64,000 nucleotides of DNA from Algoriphagus alkaliphilus (lineage in GTDB: Bacteria; Bacteroidota; Bacteroidia; Cytophagales; Cyclobacteriaceae). The first letter of the stretch is position 1. The number at the start of each line of letters is the position of its first letter. Of this stretch, positions 18,126 through 28,744 are shown in pieces. The notes under the pieces were generated by a model. The model worked only from the letters and a program-made list of their open reading frames with translations. It did no database searches and was not told the origin of the DNA. The DNA is taken from NCBI RefSeq assembly GCF_900103735.1, contig NZ_FMXE01000025.1, forward strand, positions 1-64,000, given 5' to 3'. The translations under genes were made by a program, and so were the position numbers.

Positions 18126-21062
18126 TTATTTTTTACGCTTAATTTCTTTCATCTCGTATCCTTCAATGGTATCATCGATTTCGATGTTATTGAAGTTTTT
18201 GATCGAAATACCACATTCGTAACCCGCTTTCACTTCAGAGACGTCGTCTTTGAATCGCTTCAACTGATCGATTTCTCCTTCGTGAATTACAATACCTCCT
18301 CTGATCACGCGGATCTTGTTCTTTCTGGTAATGTAACCATCCGTCACGTAAGAACCTGCAACAGTTCCGATTTTAGTGATTTTGAAGATTTCCCTTACGA
18401 TAATGTTACCGGTGATGACTTCTTCAAAAGTCGGCTCAAGCATTCCTTCGATCGCATCCTTGATCTGATTGATTGCGTCGTAAATGATGGAGTAATGACG
18501 GATTTCAATTTCTTCCTGCTCTGCAAGTTTCTTTGCATTGGAAGAAGGTCGAACCTGGAAACCGAGAATAATCGCATCAGATGCTGAGGCTAACAAAACA
18601 TCGGATTCGGAAATCTGACCCACCCCTTTATGAATGATGGATACTTTGACTTCGTCTTTGGAAAGTTTCAACAATGAATCAGAAAGTGCTTCGACCGACC
18701 CGTCCACGTCACCCTTGATGATGATGTTAAGCTCCTTGAAGCTTCCGATTGCCAAACGACGACCGATTTCATCCAAAGTAATGTGCTTCTTGGTACGTAA
18801 GCTTTGCTCGCGCTGAATCTGCTCTCTTGAATTGGCGATCTCGCGCGCTTCGCGTTCTGTGTCATACACTTTGATCGTATCACCAGCCTGTGGAGCTCCA
18901 CTGAGACCTAATACCTGAACAGGTGTAGAAGGTCCGGCTTCTTTCAGTTTTTTGCCTTTGTGATCAAACATGGCCTTCACACGGCCATAGTGTTGGCCTG
19001 CAAGCATAATATCACCGATTCTCAGTGTTCCTGCCTGAACCATGATGGTAGCGACGTAGCCACGACCTTTATCAAGAGAAGCTTCGACTACTGTGCCGAC
19101 TGCATTTTTATTCGGGTTAGCTTTTAACTCAAGGATTTCAGCTTCGAGCAAGACTTTTTCAAGGAGCTCGTCGATACCTTGGCCAGTCTTGGCGGAGATA
19201 TCCTGAGACTGATATTTTCCTCCCCACTCTTCTACGAGAAGGTTCATTCCTGCGAGTGCTTCTTTAATCTTTGCTGGATTAGCATTGGGCTTATCTACTT
19301 TGTTGATTGCAAAGATCATGGGTACTCCACCCATTTGAGCGTGATTGATTGCTTCTTTGGTTTGCGGCATGATGCTATCATCTGCTGCAATCACAATGAT
19401 TGCCAAATCGGTGATTTTAGCACCACGAGCACGCATCGCTGTAAATGCCTCGTGACCCGGTGTATCCAAGAACGCTATTTTATGACCTGTTTGGGTCATT
19501 ACATCATAAGCTCCGATGTGCTGGGTGATTCCCCCCGCTTCTTCAGTAGTTACCTTAGCCATCCGGATGTAATCAAGCAAGGAAGTCTTACCATGATCTA
19601 CGTGTCCCATGATGGTAACAATCGGGGCTCTTTCAATTAAGTCTTCTGCTTCATCTGGTGCATCTTCAACCATCTCATCTTCGATGGATTTGGTGAATTC
19701 TACATCATACCCGAATTCATCTGCTATTATGGTAATGGCTTCTGCGTCCAATCGCTGATTGATAGAAACGAACATCCCCAATGACATACAGGTTGAGATG
19801 ATCTGATTTACAGAAACATCCAAGAGTGCGGCCAAATCGTTGGCCGAGATAAACTCGGTAACCTTTAGGATTTTTGCTTCTTCGCCCTCGACTTCAACTT
19901 CTCGATCCCTGTCGGCACGTTTATCTCTTCGGGTTTTGGATTTGCCTGAGCCCGGCTTGGTTCCCTGCAGACGAGCAAGTGTTTGCTTGATCTGGTCTTG
20001 AATTTCTTTTGGTGTTGGCTCCGCCTTTTGAACGCGCTGCTGTGGAGCACCACCTCTTTGCTGCGTACCTGGTCTGTGAACAGCAAGTTTTGGAGCACCT
20101 CTTTGTTCTTGCGGCGGCCTATTTGCTCCGCCTGCTTGTCCACCCTGATTTCCGGGAGTTCCCGGTTTATCGATCCTTTTACGAGGACGTTTTTTATCTC
20201 TATTTCGCTCATCAGAGGAGGCTACTGGGCCACCTTTTTTCTTAGGTCGATCTACAGGAAGTTCTATTTTTCCAAGGACTGTTAATCCTTTGAGCGAATC
20301 TGCTTTTGCAGAGATCAATTGCTCCGGTGCTGGTGTTTCTACTGGCTTTTGTACAACCTGCGGCTTGGGTGGCTGTGGTGCCTGAGGGGGAGCAGGAGCT
20401 TTAGGCGCAGATTGGGCTGGTTTAGGGCCTTGGTGCTGCGGCTTATTTTGTTGTTGACCACCTTGTCCACCTCTATTAGGTTGCTGACCGGGTCTTGGCT
20501 GCTGTTGGTTCGGATGTTGCTTTCGCTGATCCTGAGATCTCTCATTCCGCTGCCCCGGTGCATATTGTGGAGCCTGTGCAGGTTTAGGTGCTGGCTTTTT
20601 ACCCAGGTCAATTTTGCCCAGAATTTTTATCCCCTCGTGTTTTGGAACCTCCTGTGATACTTTTTCCGGTTCCGGCTCTGATGCTGGAGCAGGTGCAGGA
20701 ATTGGCGCCGGCTCAGGAGCAGGGCTTGGACTTGGAACAGGTATAGTTACGGCAACTTTTGGTTCTTCCTTATGAACCGGTGCAGGAGCTGGATCAGGTG
20801 CTTTTTCCTGCTTTGGTGTTTCAGGTTCGAGCGAAATAGGCTCATGACGCTTTCCGATTGAAAGGTGGGAAGCTTCCTCTTTATCAAGGGCAGAGGATTT
20901 GAATTCCTTCTCCAACATCCCCACTTGCTCCATGGAAATTTTGGAATTAGGATTATTCTCAACCTCAAAGCCCTTTTTAGCCATTGACTCAACTATGGTT
21001 GCCGTACCCACGTTGAGCTTTCTGGCTATTTGGCCTAAACGCATCATTTTCTCTTCTGACAT
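18126..21062 (-). CDS. infB: Translation initiation factor IF-2
   Basis: IF-2 is the GTPase that places initiator tRNA on the 30S subunit. The 978-residue protein has an IF2_N start ([21 protein letters not shown]), then about 350 residues rich in Pro, Gln, Ala, Glu and Lys, a second IF2_N-like segment, and the G domain with GHVDHGKTS (near 490), DTPGHEAF and NKVDKP, followed by domains II-IV. The start is set at ATG 21062, with GAGG upstream; a TTG two codons earlier is less likely. It is the last gene of rimP-nusA-infB and is followed by an intrinsic terminator. Confidence 0.97.
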   Translation of the reverse strand: MSEEKMMRLGQIARKLNVGTATIVESMAKKGFEVENNPNSKISMEQVGMLEKEFKSSALDKEEASHLSIGKRHEPISLEPETPKQEKAPDPAPAPVHKEEPKVAVTIPVPSPSPAPEPAPIPAPAPASEPEPEKVSQEVPKHEGIKILGKIDLGKKPAPKPAQAPQYAPGQRNERSQDQRKQHPNQQQPRPGQQPNRGGQGGQQQNKPQHQGPKPAQSAPKAPAPPQAPQPPKPQVVQKPVETPAPEQLISAKADSLKGLTVLGKIELPVDRPKKKGGPVASSDERNRDKKRPRKRIDKPGTPGNQGGQAGGANRPPQEQRGAPKLAVHRPGTQQRGGAPQQRVQKAEPTPKEIQDQIKQTLARLQGTKPGSGKSKTRRDKRADRDREVEVEGEEAKILKVTEFISANDLAALLDVSVNQIISTCMSLGMFVSINQRLDAEAITIIADEFGYDVEFTKSIEDEMVEDAPDEAEDLIERAPIVTIMGHVDHGKTSLLDYIRMAKVTTEEAGGITQHIGAYDVMTQTGHKIAFLDTPGHEAFTAMRARGAKITDLAIIVIAADDSIMPQTKEAINHAQMGGVPMIFAINKVDKPNANPAKIKEALAGMNLLVEEWGGKYQSQDISAKTGQGIDELLEKVLLEAEILELKANPNKNAVGTVVEASLDKGRGYVATIMVQAGTLRIGDIMLAGQHYGRVKAMFDHKGKKLKEAGPSTPVQVLGLSGAPQAGDTIKVYDTEREAREIANSREQIQREQSLRTKKHITLDEIGRRLAIGSFKELNIIIKGDVDGSVEALSDSLLKLSKDEVKVSIIHKGVGQISESDVLLASASDAIILGFQVRPSSNAKKLAEQEEIEIRHYSIIYDAINQIKDAIEGMLEPTFEEVITGNIIVREIFKITKIGTVAGSYVTDGYITRKNKIRVIRGGIVIHEGEIDQLKRFKDDVSEVKAGYECGISIKNFNNIEIDDTIEGYEMKEIKRKK

Positions 21063-21124
21063 AAGCAAAAACCTCTTTCGAAATTCTAAATATAAATAGG
21101 GTAATCTAAGGGGGAAGTCCCCCG

Positions 21125-22369
21125 TTATTGATCAAATTCTTGTCTGAGGATTCTGAAAATCTCATCGACCGTCTCTTCCTCCAATTCTGTACGTCTAGTC
21201 AGGTCTTCTTTGGTCAATGCCAATACACTCTTGGCAGTATCCAAACCCGTCTTTTTCAATTCTTCGATGATCCAACCGTCGATTTCGTCCACGAATTCGC
21301 TCAGATCTACATCTTCGTCATCGTATTCGTTCAACTCCCGGAATACATCAATCTCGAATCCCACCAATCTGCTTGCCAACTTAATATTAAATCCGCCTTT
21401 GCCGATTGCCAGTGATACCTGATCCGGCTTAAGAAAAACCGAAATCCGCTTTCTGTCCTGATCTACCGTGATTGAAGATACTTTGGCAGGGCTAAGTGCT
21501 CTGGTGACGTAAAGATCGAGATTCTCCGTGTAATTGATTACATCAATATTTTCATTCTGCAATTCCCGGACCACGGCGTGAATTCTGGAACCTTTCATTC
21601 CGACACAGGCACCTACCGGATCTATTCGATCATCGTAGGACTCTACCGCAACTTTAGCTCTCTCTCCCGGTTCACGGACGATCTTCACGATGGTAATGAG
21701 GCCATCGTAGACTTCCGGTACTTCATTTTCAAACAATCTTTCCAAGAAAACCGGAGAAGTTCTGGACAAAATGATCTTCGGGTTGCCATTATTCATGTCA
21801 ACACGATGTACAATTGCCTTCACGGTGTCTCCTTTTCTGAAACGATCCTTGGAGATTTGTTCCGTTTTTGGAAGAATCAATTCATTGCCATCTCCATCTA
21901 TCAGGAGGATTTCTCTTCCCAAAATCTGGTAAACTTCAGCCGAGACGATCTCTCCAACTTGTTCTTCATACTTATTATAAAGAATGTCTTTCTCCAGATC
22001 TTTTATTCGTTGGATCAAAGTCTGACGCGCCATCTGCACGGCCCTGCGTCCAAACTCTTCCAATTCAATCTTTTCATAAACCTCTTCACCAATTTCGAAA
22101 TCGGGCTCTATTTTTCTGGCCTCCGTGAAACTGATTTTATCGAAATCCCAAATATCCTCAGAATTGTCGTCAACAATTTCCCGGATACGGAAAATCTCGA
22201 GGTCTCCCTTATCAGCATTGATCGTGACGTCAAAGTTTTCGTCAGTCTCAAACTTTTTACGGATCATGGCTCTGAACACATCTTCCAGAATACGGATCAT
22301 GGTAGGTCGATCCACATTTTTAGATCTCGCAAACTCTGCGAAAGATTCTATTAAGATTTTGGCATCCAT
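21125..22369 (-). CDS. nusA: Transcription termination/antitermination factor NusA
   Basis: NusA binds RNA polymerase and modulates pausing, termination and antitermination. The 414-residue protein has the N-terminal polymerase-binding domain, an S1 domain ([19 protein letters not shown]), two KH domains ([36 protein letters not shown]) and a short C-terminal helix-hairpin region ([19 protein letters not shown]). It lacks the duplicated acidic repeats of E. coli NusA. Placed between rimP and infB as in most bacteria. Confidence 0.97.
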   Translation of the reverse strand: MDAKILIESFAEFARSKNVDRPTMIRILEDVFRAMIRKKFETDENFDVTINADKGDLEIFRIREIVDDNSEDIWDFDKISFTEARKIEPDFEIGEEVYEKIELEEFGRRAVQMARQTLIQRIKDLEKDILYNKYEEQVGEIVSAEVYQILGREILLIDGDGNELILPKTEQISKDRFRKGDTVKAIVHRVDMNNGNPKIILSRTSPVFLERLFENEVPEVYDGLITIVKIVREPGERAKVAVESYDDRIDPVGACVGMKGSRIHAVVRELQNENIDVINYTENLDLYVTRALSPAKVSSITVDQDRKRISVFLKPDQVSLAIGKGGFNIKLASRLVGFEIDVFRELNEYDDEDVDLSEFVDEIDGWIIEELKKTGLDTAKSVLALTKEDLTRRTELEEETVDEIFRILRQEFDQ

Positions 22370-22374
22370 TTGAG

Positions 22375-22848
22375 TTATTTAAAAGATACTTGTACGATAG
22401 ATTTTTTGATTTCAGCAAAAGGAAGATGAAGCTCTTCTTCGGTAGCTTTTTTCCCTTTTTCTTTCTTCTTAACCAATAACTTTACCCCAGTGGCGTCTAT
22501 TTCGAGCAGTTGGCCCAAGACATCGATCCCGGAGTTCAGCGTCAACTTCAGCTCGCGTCCTATATTTTTTTGATATTGCCTTGCACTGCTTAGAGGGAAG
22601 TCAAGGCCGGGGGAAGAAACTTCAATCACGTAGGCTTCTCCGATCATTTCATTTTCTTCCAATTCTCCAGACACGGCACGGCTTAGTTTGGCACAAGCTT
22701 GGATAGTGACTCCCTGATCTGCATCAATTAGAATCAATATCTTGGTTTTACCGGCATTTTCTTCCAATTTGACCTCCACAACAAAGTGCGTCTCATCTGG
22801 AAGATGCTTTTCAACCAACTCTCCGATTGCTTTTCTAAGCTCAGTCAT
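22375..22848 (-). CDS. rimP: Ribosome maturation factor RimP
   Basis: RimP assists 30S subunit maturation. From ATG 22848 the protein is 157 residues (MTELRKAIGELVEKHLPD), the normal family length, with EVSSPGLDFPLSS as the hallmark. A longer in-frame reading back to 23016 adds 56 hydrophobic residues unlike the family and crosses the promoter and hairpin, so it is rejected. First gene of the rimP-nusA-infB operon; it ends 5 bases before nusA. Confidence 0.95.
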   Translation of the reverse strand: MTELRKAIGELVEKHLPDETHFVVEVKLEENAGKTKILILIDADQGVTIQACAKLSRAVSGELEENEMIGEAYVIEVSSPGLDFPLSSARQYQKNIGRELKLTLNSGIDVLGQLLEIDATGVKLLVKKKEKGKKATEEELHLPFAEIKKSIVQVSFK

Positions 22849-22865
22849 ACGTTTGAATAATGAAA

Positions 22866-22886
22866 GAGGGGACTTGTTGTCCCCTC
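22866..22886 (-). promoter_or_regulatory. Stem-loop in the rimP leader
   Basis: GAGGGGAC-AACAA-GTCCCCTC on the minus strand, a perfect 8-bp stem 17 bases before the rimP ATG. It lacks a T-run, so it is not a classic terminator; it could tune translation or mRNA stability. Confidence 0.6.
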
Positions 22887-22907
22887 CAGAAACTTTCGAA
22901 TACAGTG

Positions 22908-22939
22908 CAAAAGTAATATAAAGAAATCCGAAATGCAAA
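22908..22939 (-). promoter_or_regulatory. Promoter of rimP-nusA-infB
   Basis: On the minus strand TTTG, 20 bases, TACTTTTG: a full match to the Bacteroidota sigma-A consensus. Transcription would start near 22901, just upstream of the leader hairpin. Confidence 0.75.
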
Positions 22940-23080
22940 GCAGGAGCCTCTAATCCAAATCGAGCAGAAAAAAATAGTGTGAAAACCCCAAAAAAACTTT
23001 TGATTGTGCCAATCACTAAATCATTTGCCCCCAGACAACAAAAAAAACTTCTTTATCTGAGTTTTATCGATTTAAGATAA

Positions 23081-23088
23081 TAATTTTG
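23081..23088 (+). promoter_or_regulatory. Candidate -7 box of the mre operon
   Basis: TAATTTTG matches TAnnTTTG about 80 bases before mreB. No TTTG lies at 19-21 bases upstream; the short inverted repeat TTATC..GATAA just upstream could be an operator. Confidence 0.45.
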
Positions 23089-23167
23089 CCGACCCGCGTT
23101 TAAAAACGGTACCTAGGTACTACCTTAAACACCAAACTCCAACACAAAGCCAATCAATCAGCACAAA

Positions 23168-24196
23168 ATGGGATTATTTGATTTTTTCTCTAGTGATATA
23201 GCCATTGATTTGGGTACTGCAAATACCCTCATCATACATAAAGATAAAATTGTCGTGGATGAACCATCCATCATCGCTATCGATAAGACAAACAACCGGG
23301 TACTTGCTGTGGGCCGAGAGGCCATGAACATGCACGAGAAGACCCATGAAAACATCAAGACTATCCGTCCGCTTAAGGACGGGGTGATTGCTGATTTTTA
23401 TGCAGCCGAGCAGATGATCCGTGGATTAATCAAAATGATCCCCGGACAGAAGAAGGGGTTGTTTCCTCAATCGCACCGAATGGTCATCTGTATTCCTTCC
23501 GGAATCACAGAAGTAGAAAAAAGAGCGGTTCGTGACTCTGCAGAGCATGCGGGAGCCAAAGAAGTGTATATGATCTATGAACCGATTGCCGCGGCAATCG
23601 GTATTGGAATTGATATCGAAAAACCGATGGGTTCCATGATTGTGGATATTGGAGGTGGTACGACAGAGATTGCCTTGATCGCCCTTTCGGGAATTGTCGC
23701 AGATCAGTCTATCCGAGTTGCAGGCGACACTTTCACCAAAGATATTTTAGATTACATGCGCCGTCAGCACAACTTGCTGATCGGTGAGCGATCTGCCGAA
23801 AAAGTAAAAATCGCGATCGGTTCGGCACTGACTGAGTTGGATGATGCACCGGATGACTACGAAATACGCGGACGTGACTTAATGACCGGTATTCCCAAAG
23901 TCATTAAGGTTTCCTATTCCGAAATTGCTTTTGCGCTGGACAAATCAGTCTCAAAAATAGAAGAGGCAGTTTTAAAGGCCTTGGAGATCGCTCCGCCTGA
24001 GCTTTCTGCTGATATCTATGACAATGGAATTCATCTTACAGGTGGAGGAGCACTTTTGAAAGGTCTTGACAAAAGACTACACCAAAAAACCAAGCTGCCT
24101 ATTCACATCGCCGAAGACCCGCTGAGAGCAGTGGTACGAGGTACAGGTACAGCCCTGAAAAATATTCAAAACTTCCGAACCGTCCTGATGACTTAA
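23168..24196 (+). CDS. mreB: Rod-shape-determining actin homologue MreB
   Basis: MreB forms cytoplasmic filaments on the inner membrane that direct lateral wall synthesis. The 342-residue protein has the actin-fold motifs DLGTANT, VDIGGGTTEIA and LTGGGALLKGLD, with an N-terminal amphipathic MGLFDFFSS membrane anchor. It opens the mreB-mreC-mreD-mrdA-rodA operon, whose other genes follow with 7-base spacing or overlaps. Confidence 0.98.
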   Translation: MGLFDFFSSDIAIDLGTANTLIIHKDKIVVDEPSIIAIDKTNNRVLAVGREAMNMHEKTHENIKTIRPLKDGVIADFYAAEQMIRGLIKMIPGQKKGLFPQSHRMVICIPSGITEVEKRAVRDSAEHAGAKEVYMIYEPIAAAIGIGIDIEKPMGSMIVDIGGGTTEIALIALSGIVADQSIRVAGDTFTKDILDYMRRQHNLLIGERSAEKVKIAIGSALTELDDAPDDYEIRGRDLMTGIPKVIKVSYSEIAFALDKSVSKIEEAVLKALEIAPPELSADIYDNGIHLTGGGALLKGLDKRLHQKTKLPIHIAEDPLRAVVRGTGTALKNIQNFRTVLMT

Positions 24197-24203
24197 ACAC
24201 TGA

Positions 24204-25043
24204 ATGCTACGCATCCTACAGTTCCTTTATCGAATAAGGGCATTTATTCTTTTCGTTTTTCTTGAGGTGTTGGCAATCTGGATGATTGTCTCCAATAATT
24301 CTCCACAGGGTGCAGCTTTCTTCAACAGTTCCAGTGTTTTGATAGGCTCTGTGCTGAAGAAACAGGCTGACGTAATCCAGTTTTTTTCACTTGCCGAGGC
24401 AAATGAAGCATTGACTTCCGAAAACGCCGAAATCCTACAACAGCTTCGGCTACTGCAGATCAAGCCGGATAGCATTTCCATTAAGCTGGATTCTGCTTTA
24501 GCCGCTACTTATCAATTCAAAGGAGGGAGGGTGATTGGCAATTCTTTGAGATTTTCTCAGAATTATCTAACCTTAAATAAAGGATCCAAACATGGTATCA
24601 AACCCGGAATGGGGATCTTCAATCCGGAAGGGGTAGTTGGGCGTGTAAAATCTGTTTCCGAAAATTATTCTGTGGCATTTTCCCTGCTGAATACAGGATT
24701 ATTGGTTTCTTCAAAAATTAAATCCTCGGATGTCTTTGGATCAGTGCAATGGGATGGAAAAAGCGCCTCAGAAGCGCGTTTACTTTTCGTGCCAAGGCAC
24801 GTGAAAGCAGTAGAAGGAGATACCGTTGTTACTTCCGGGTTTAATGCAGTGTTTCCGGAAGGAATTTTGATCGGAGTTATTTCCAAAATTTCCCCGGATG
24901 AAAAGAACCCCAATTACCTTTCCCTTACTGTCAAATTAAGTACTGATTTCAGCAAAGTAAATTATGTTTACCTCGTTGAAAATACGCTATTCACAGAACT
25001 GGATTCGCTTCACCGCCAATCTGAGATAAGTAATGAATATTAG
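24204..25043 (+). CDS. mreC: Rod-shape-determining protein MreC
   Basis: MreC spans the inner membrane once (about 12-30) and has a periplasmic coiled coil and beta domain (GGRVIGNSLRFSQNYLTLNKG, VVGRVKSV) that link MreB to PBP2. Length 279 residues is normal. The start lies 7 bases after the mreB stop; the end overlaps mreD by 11 bases. Confidence 0.95.
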   Translation: MLRILQFLYRIRAFILFVFLEVLAIWMIVSNNSPQGAAFFNSSSVLIGSVLKKQADVIQFFSLAEANEALTSENAEILQQLRLLQIKPDSISIKLDSALAATYQFKGGRVIGNSLRFSQNYLTLNKGSKHGIKPGMGIFNPEGVVGRVKSVSENYSVAFSLLNTGLLVSSKIKSSDVFGSVQWDGKSASEARLLFVPRHVKAVEGDTVVTSGFNAVFPEGILIGVISKISPDEKNPNYLSLTVKLSTDFSKVNYVYLVENTLFTELDSLHRQSEISNEY

Positions 25044-25557
25044 AAATCTGATTTCCTACCTTCTGCTGATTCTCTTCTTGGGAGTGATTCAGGTTTTGTT
25101 TTTAAAAAATCTGGCGCTTTTCGGAATTGCCTTTGTCTTCATTTATCTTTTGGGCATTTTGATTTTACCCGTTTCGGTTAAAACTGTGCCACTGTTGCTC
25201 ATTGCATTTGCATTGGGCTTTTTCCTCGATGTCTTTTACGAAACAATAGGTATGCATACCGCCGCTGCGACCTTTTTGGCATTTACCCGATCGATTTGGC
25301 TGAGGGCGATCAGTCCGACTGGGGGGTATGTGGATACGGAAGAGCCATCGCTTAACGAAATGGGTTTGGTCTGGTTTCTGAGCTATTCATTTCCACTGGT
25401 TTTTGCATATTCCATGGTGTTTTTCGTGGCGGATCAGTGGGGCACAAGTGGCTTTTTAGGTGTGCTAAACAAAAGCTTTTTTTCCTCGATTTTCACTTGC
25501 CTTTTGGCTATACTTGTACAACTCCTGTTCTTTAAACGCAGACGGGGAATCCGATGA
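25033..25557 (+). CDS. mreD: Rod-shape-determining protein MreD
   Basis: A 174-residue inner-membrane protein with about five hydrophobic segments, recognised by position and by the FALGFFLDVFYETIGMH stretch typical of MreD. It overlaps mreC by 11 bases and mrdA by 4 bases (ATGA), implying coupled translation. Confidence 0.92.
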   Translation: MNIRNLISYLLLILFLGVIQVLFLKNLALFGIAFVFIYLLGILILPVSVKTVPLLLIAFALGFFLDVFYETIGMHTAAATFLAFTRSIWLRAISPTGGYVDTEEPSLNEMGLVWFLSYSFPLVFAYSMVFFVADQWGTSGFLGVLNKSFFSSIFTCLLAILVQLLFFKRRRGIR

Positions 25558-27356
25558 AAGACCAAAGACCTGTAGTCATACTCATCTTTATTTTTCTGGT
25601 GAGCATAATCCTGCTTATCAGACTTTTCATGATTCAAGTCGTGGACGACAGCTTTATGAAACGGGCTGAAAGCAACGCCATACAGCGAATCGTGGACCAT
25701 CCCTACCGTGGACTTGTCTATGACCGAAACGGGAAGCTTTTGGTCTTCAACAATCCGATCTTTGATGTCATGATTGTGCCCAAGGAATTTAAAGTAGGCG
25801 ACACCACACGTTTTTGCGAACTTTTCAAAATTTCCAAAGAGCAACTGATCGAATCTTACACATCGGCAAGAAAATATTCCTCAGTAAAACCATCCACATT
25901 TATCAAGCAAATCTCCACGAGAGATTTTGCCAGAATTCAGGATTTTTTGGTTGACTATCCGGGACTATTCATCATGACCCGTGCCGTCCGGTCTTATCCG
26001 AATGCCACTGCAGGTCATGCCTTGGGTTACATCGGTGAAATCAGTTCTACGCAACTCGAGCGGGATACCCTGAAATACTATTCACAGGGTGACTATGTGG
26101 GATTGAGCGGTATGGAGCGGTATTATGAAAACGAACTCCGAGGAAAAAAAGGGGTCAAATACAAAATGGTCAATGTCCGTGGTGTGGACAAAGGACCCTT
26201 CAAGGATGGAGAGTACGATACCGCATCCGTTGCCGGAAAGAACATCACCTCCACTATCGACATGGAACTTCAACTCTATGGCGAAATGTTGATGGCTGGT
26301 AAAACTGGGTCTGTGGTGGCTATTGAACCCGGAACAGGAGAAATCTTGGCGATGATCTCAGCTCCATTTTATGATCCTAACAACTTGACAGGAGCTGACT
26401 TTTCAAAAAACTACCGGAAGCTAAACAATGATCCGATCAAGCCCCTTTTCAACCGCCCGATTATGGCGACATACCCTCCGGGATCCATTTTCAAAATTGT
26501 GCAAAGTTTGGTCGGTTTACAAAAAGGCATCTTGTTTCCCGAAACCACTTTCGCCTGCAACAGATCCCTGGTGGCCTGCCACAATCACCCAAACCCTGTC
26601 AATCTCTTTGGGGCCATCCGAAACTCCTGCAATCCATACTACCATCAGGCTTTTCGTCAGATTATCAATCGGGAAGTCTCCAGCAACACCTTCAAAGACA
26701 CACAGATCGGACTTGATGAATGGAGGGAAAGTGTGATGAAATTTGGACTCGGAGGAACGCTCGGAGTAGACATGACCAATGAAAAAGGCGGCTCCATTCC
26801 ATCGAGTAAGCTATACGACCGAGTGTATGGAGTAGGCCGTTGGAAGTATTCGACCATTTACTCGCTTTCCATTGGTCAGGGAGAAATGCTGGTCACCCCG
26901 CTACAGATGGCAAATCTTGCGGCTATTTTTGCGAATAAAGGCTTTTATTACACCCCTCACCTAATCAAAGAAATAAACGGTGATCCTACTTTGATTCCTG
27001 CGAGATATCAGATCAAAAATGAAGTAGGCATCGATGCCAAACATTTTGATCTCATTCAGGATGCAATGGCTGAGGCCCTCTATGGTACAGCAAACCGTGC
27101 GGTGCTGAAAGATTTGGTTATTGCCGGAAAAACAGGAACCGCTCAAAACCCGCATGGTGAGGATCACTCGGTTTTCATTGCTTTTGCGCCAAAGGACAAT
27201 CCAAAGATTGCCATTGTAGTGTATGTGGAAAATGCCGGATGGGGTGGTAGAGCAGCTGCAAGTACCGCCTCGCTGATGATTGAAAAATACCTGAAAGGTA
27301 CCATCACGCGTCCTGCGCTTCAGGACTATGTTTTAGCCGGAAACTTTATCTACTGA
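25554..27356 (+). CDS. mrdA: Penicillin-binding protein 2, transpeptidase of the elongasome
   Basis: PBP2 cross-links peptidoglycan during rod elongation. The 600-residue protein has one N-terminal membrane helix (about 8-27), a dimerisation domain, and the transpeptidase motifs SIFK (near 311), SCN (near 357) and KTGT (near 525). Translationally coupled to mreD upstream and overlapping rodA by one base downstream. Confidence 0.97.
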   Translation: MKDQRPVVILIFIFLVSIILLIRLFMIQVVDDSFMKRAESNAIQRIVDHPYRGLVYDRNGKLLVFNNPIFDVMIVPKEFKVGDTTRFCELFKISKEQLIESYTSARKYSSVKPSTFIKQISTRDFARIQDFLVDYPGLFIMTRAVRSYPNATAGHALGYIGEISSTQLERDTLKYYSQGDYVGLSGMERYYENELRGKKGVKYKMVNVRGVDKGPFKDGEYDTASVAGKNITSTIDMELQLYGEMLMAGKTGSVVAIEPGTGEILAMISAPFYDPNNLTGADFSKNYRKLNNDPIKPLFNRPIMATYPPGSIFKIVQSLVGLQKGILFPETTFACNRSLVACHNHPNPVNLFGAIRNSCNPYYHQAFRQIINREVSSNTFKDTQIGLDEWRESVMKFGLGGTLGVDMTNEKGGSIPSSKLYDRVYGVGRWKYSTIYSLSIGQGEMLVTPLQMANLAAIFANKGFYYTPHLIKEINGDPTLIPARYQIKNEVGIDAKHFDLIQDAMAEALYGTANRAVLKDLVIAGKTGTAQNPHGEDHSVFIAFAPKDNPKIAIVVYVENAGWGGRAAASTASLMIEKYLKGTITRPALQDYVLAGNFIY

Positions 27357-28630
27357 TGCGGGAAGCTGACATACAAATCAACCGGGTAGACTGGATCGCT
27401 GTGTCGATTTATTTCGCATTGGTGACCATTGGCTGGTTTAATATTTATGCCGCTGTTTATGATAGCCAAGTCGAAAAAAGCATTTTTGATGTTTCCATCA
27501 ATTCGGGTATCCAGTTAGTTTGGATTGGGACAGCCATTGTGTTGATTACCATTATCATGGTGGCAGATTCCCGGTTTTTTGAGAATCTATCTTTGGTTAT
27601 TTACCTGATATTTATGGTTCTCCTCATCCTCACTCCATTTATAGGCAAGGAAGTAAATGGGCAAACGCTCTCCATTGGATTTGGAAGCTTCCGGATTCAG
27701 CCAGGGGAATTTGCTAAATTTGCAACGGCGCTCGCTTTGGCAAAAGTTATGGAGCGACCGACTTTTGACCTTTCGAAAAAGAACTATCAGCTGATTGCCT
27801 TTGGGGTTCTCTTGCTTCCTGTAATTCTGATTATTCTGCAACCTGACACGGGTACCGCTATGGTATATTTTGCCATGTTGCTGATGTTTTATCGCGAAGG
27901 ACTTCCTTCCGGTTATTTTGTCTTGGGCATCGGGATGATTGCAGTCACCCTATTGGCTTTAGGAGTGGAAAACAATCTGTACTTAGCTGGAGCAGTTATA
28001 GCAATTACCCTTATTTTAATTTTTCTTGGAAAAAGGACCTGGCAGCGAATTTTAGCTTTCTCCCTGATCGGATTGGGATTGATCGCCTACATCTATTCCT
28101 TGGATTTTGTGGTGTCCAAACTCCCTCCACATCAGCAAAATCGAATCATGGTACTCTTCAACCCCAATTTGGATCCATTGGGTGTAGGCTGGAACGTGAC
28201 TCAATCAAAGATTGCAATCGGATCAGGTGGATTATTAGGGAAAGGTTATTTAGAAGGAACCCAGACAAAATTTGATTTTGTACCGGAGCAACATACAGAT
28301 TTTATTTTTTGCACACTTGGTGAAGAATTTGGATGGATAGGAAGCTTGGTGGTGATCAGTCTTTTCACCGGACTCTTGTATCGCCTAATCATTATGGCCG
28401 AACGACAAAAGACAAGATTTACCAGAATTTATGGCTATTGCGTGGTCTCCATCTTACTTTTCCACTTTATGATCAATATCGCAATGACTATTGGCTTATT
28501 CCCTGTGGTGGGGATTCCACTACCCTTTTTCAGCTACGGAGGTTCCTCACTTTGGTCATTTACTGTGCTTTTGTTCATTTTTATCAAAATGGACTCGTCC
28601 AGAGCCACTCAATTGGGAAGGTTGGGATAA
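27356..28630 (+). CDS. rodA: SEDS peptidoglycan glycosyltransferase RodA
   Basis: RodA polymerises glycan strands with PBP2. The 424-residue polytopic protein has the SEDS signatures LQPDTGTAMVYF, PEQHTDFIF and PLPFFSYGGSSL; the first includes the conserved Asp. Its ATG overlaps the mrdA stop (TGATG). It ends the operon, followed by an intrinsic terminator about 75 bases on. Confidence 0.97.
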   Translation: MREADIQINRVDWIAVSIYFALVTIGWFNIYAAVYDSQVEKSIFDVSINSGIQLVWIGTAIVLITIIMVADSRFFENLSLVIYLIFMVLLILTPFIGKEVNGQTLSIGFGSFRIQPGEFAKFATALALAKVMERPTFDLSKKNYQLIAFGVLLLPVILIILQPDTGTAMVYFAMLLMFYREGLPSGYFVLGIGMIAVTLLALGVENNLYLAGAVIAITLILIFLGKRTWQRILAFSLIGLGLIAYIYSLDFVVSKLPPHQQNRIMVLFNPNLDPLGVGWNVTQSKIAIGSGGLLGKGYLEGTQTKFDFVPEQHTDFIFCTLGEEFGWIGSLVVISLFTGLLYRLIIMAERQKTRFTRIYGYCVVSILLFHFMINIAMTIGLFPVVGIPLPFFSYGGSSLWSFTVLLFIFIKMDSSRATQLGRLG

Positions 28631-28704
28631 TCCTGAATTCGATACGTGGAGACACAATCCGGGCGTCTTTTGCAGCGAGGCAATTGGGAAGATGGCATCA
28701 ATCT

Positions 28705-28740
28705 AAAAAAAAAGGAGCAGTCTCAACCGCTCCTTTTTTT
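28705..28740. terminator. Bidirectional intrinsic terminator between rodA and a convergent gene
   Basis: AAGGAGC and GCTCCTT pair around AGTCTCAACC, flanked by nine A on one side and seven T on the other, so it can end the mre operon and the convergent gene at 28745. Confidence 0.92.
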
Positions 28741-28744
28741 AGGT

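Noticed and set aside
22849-23016. Upstream in-frame extension of rimP by 56 residues
   Set aside because: It covers the promoter and leader hairpin and is unlike any RimP; ATG 22848 gives the normal length.
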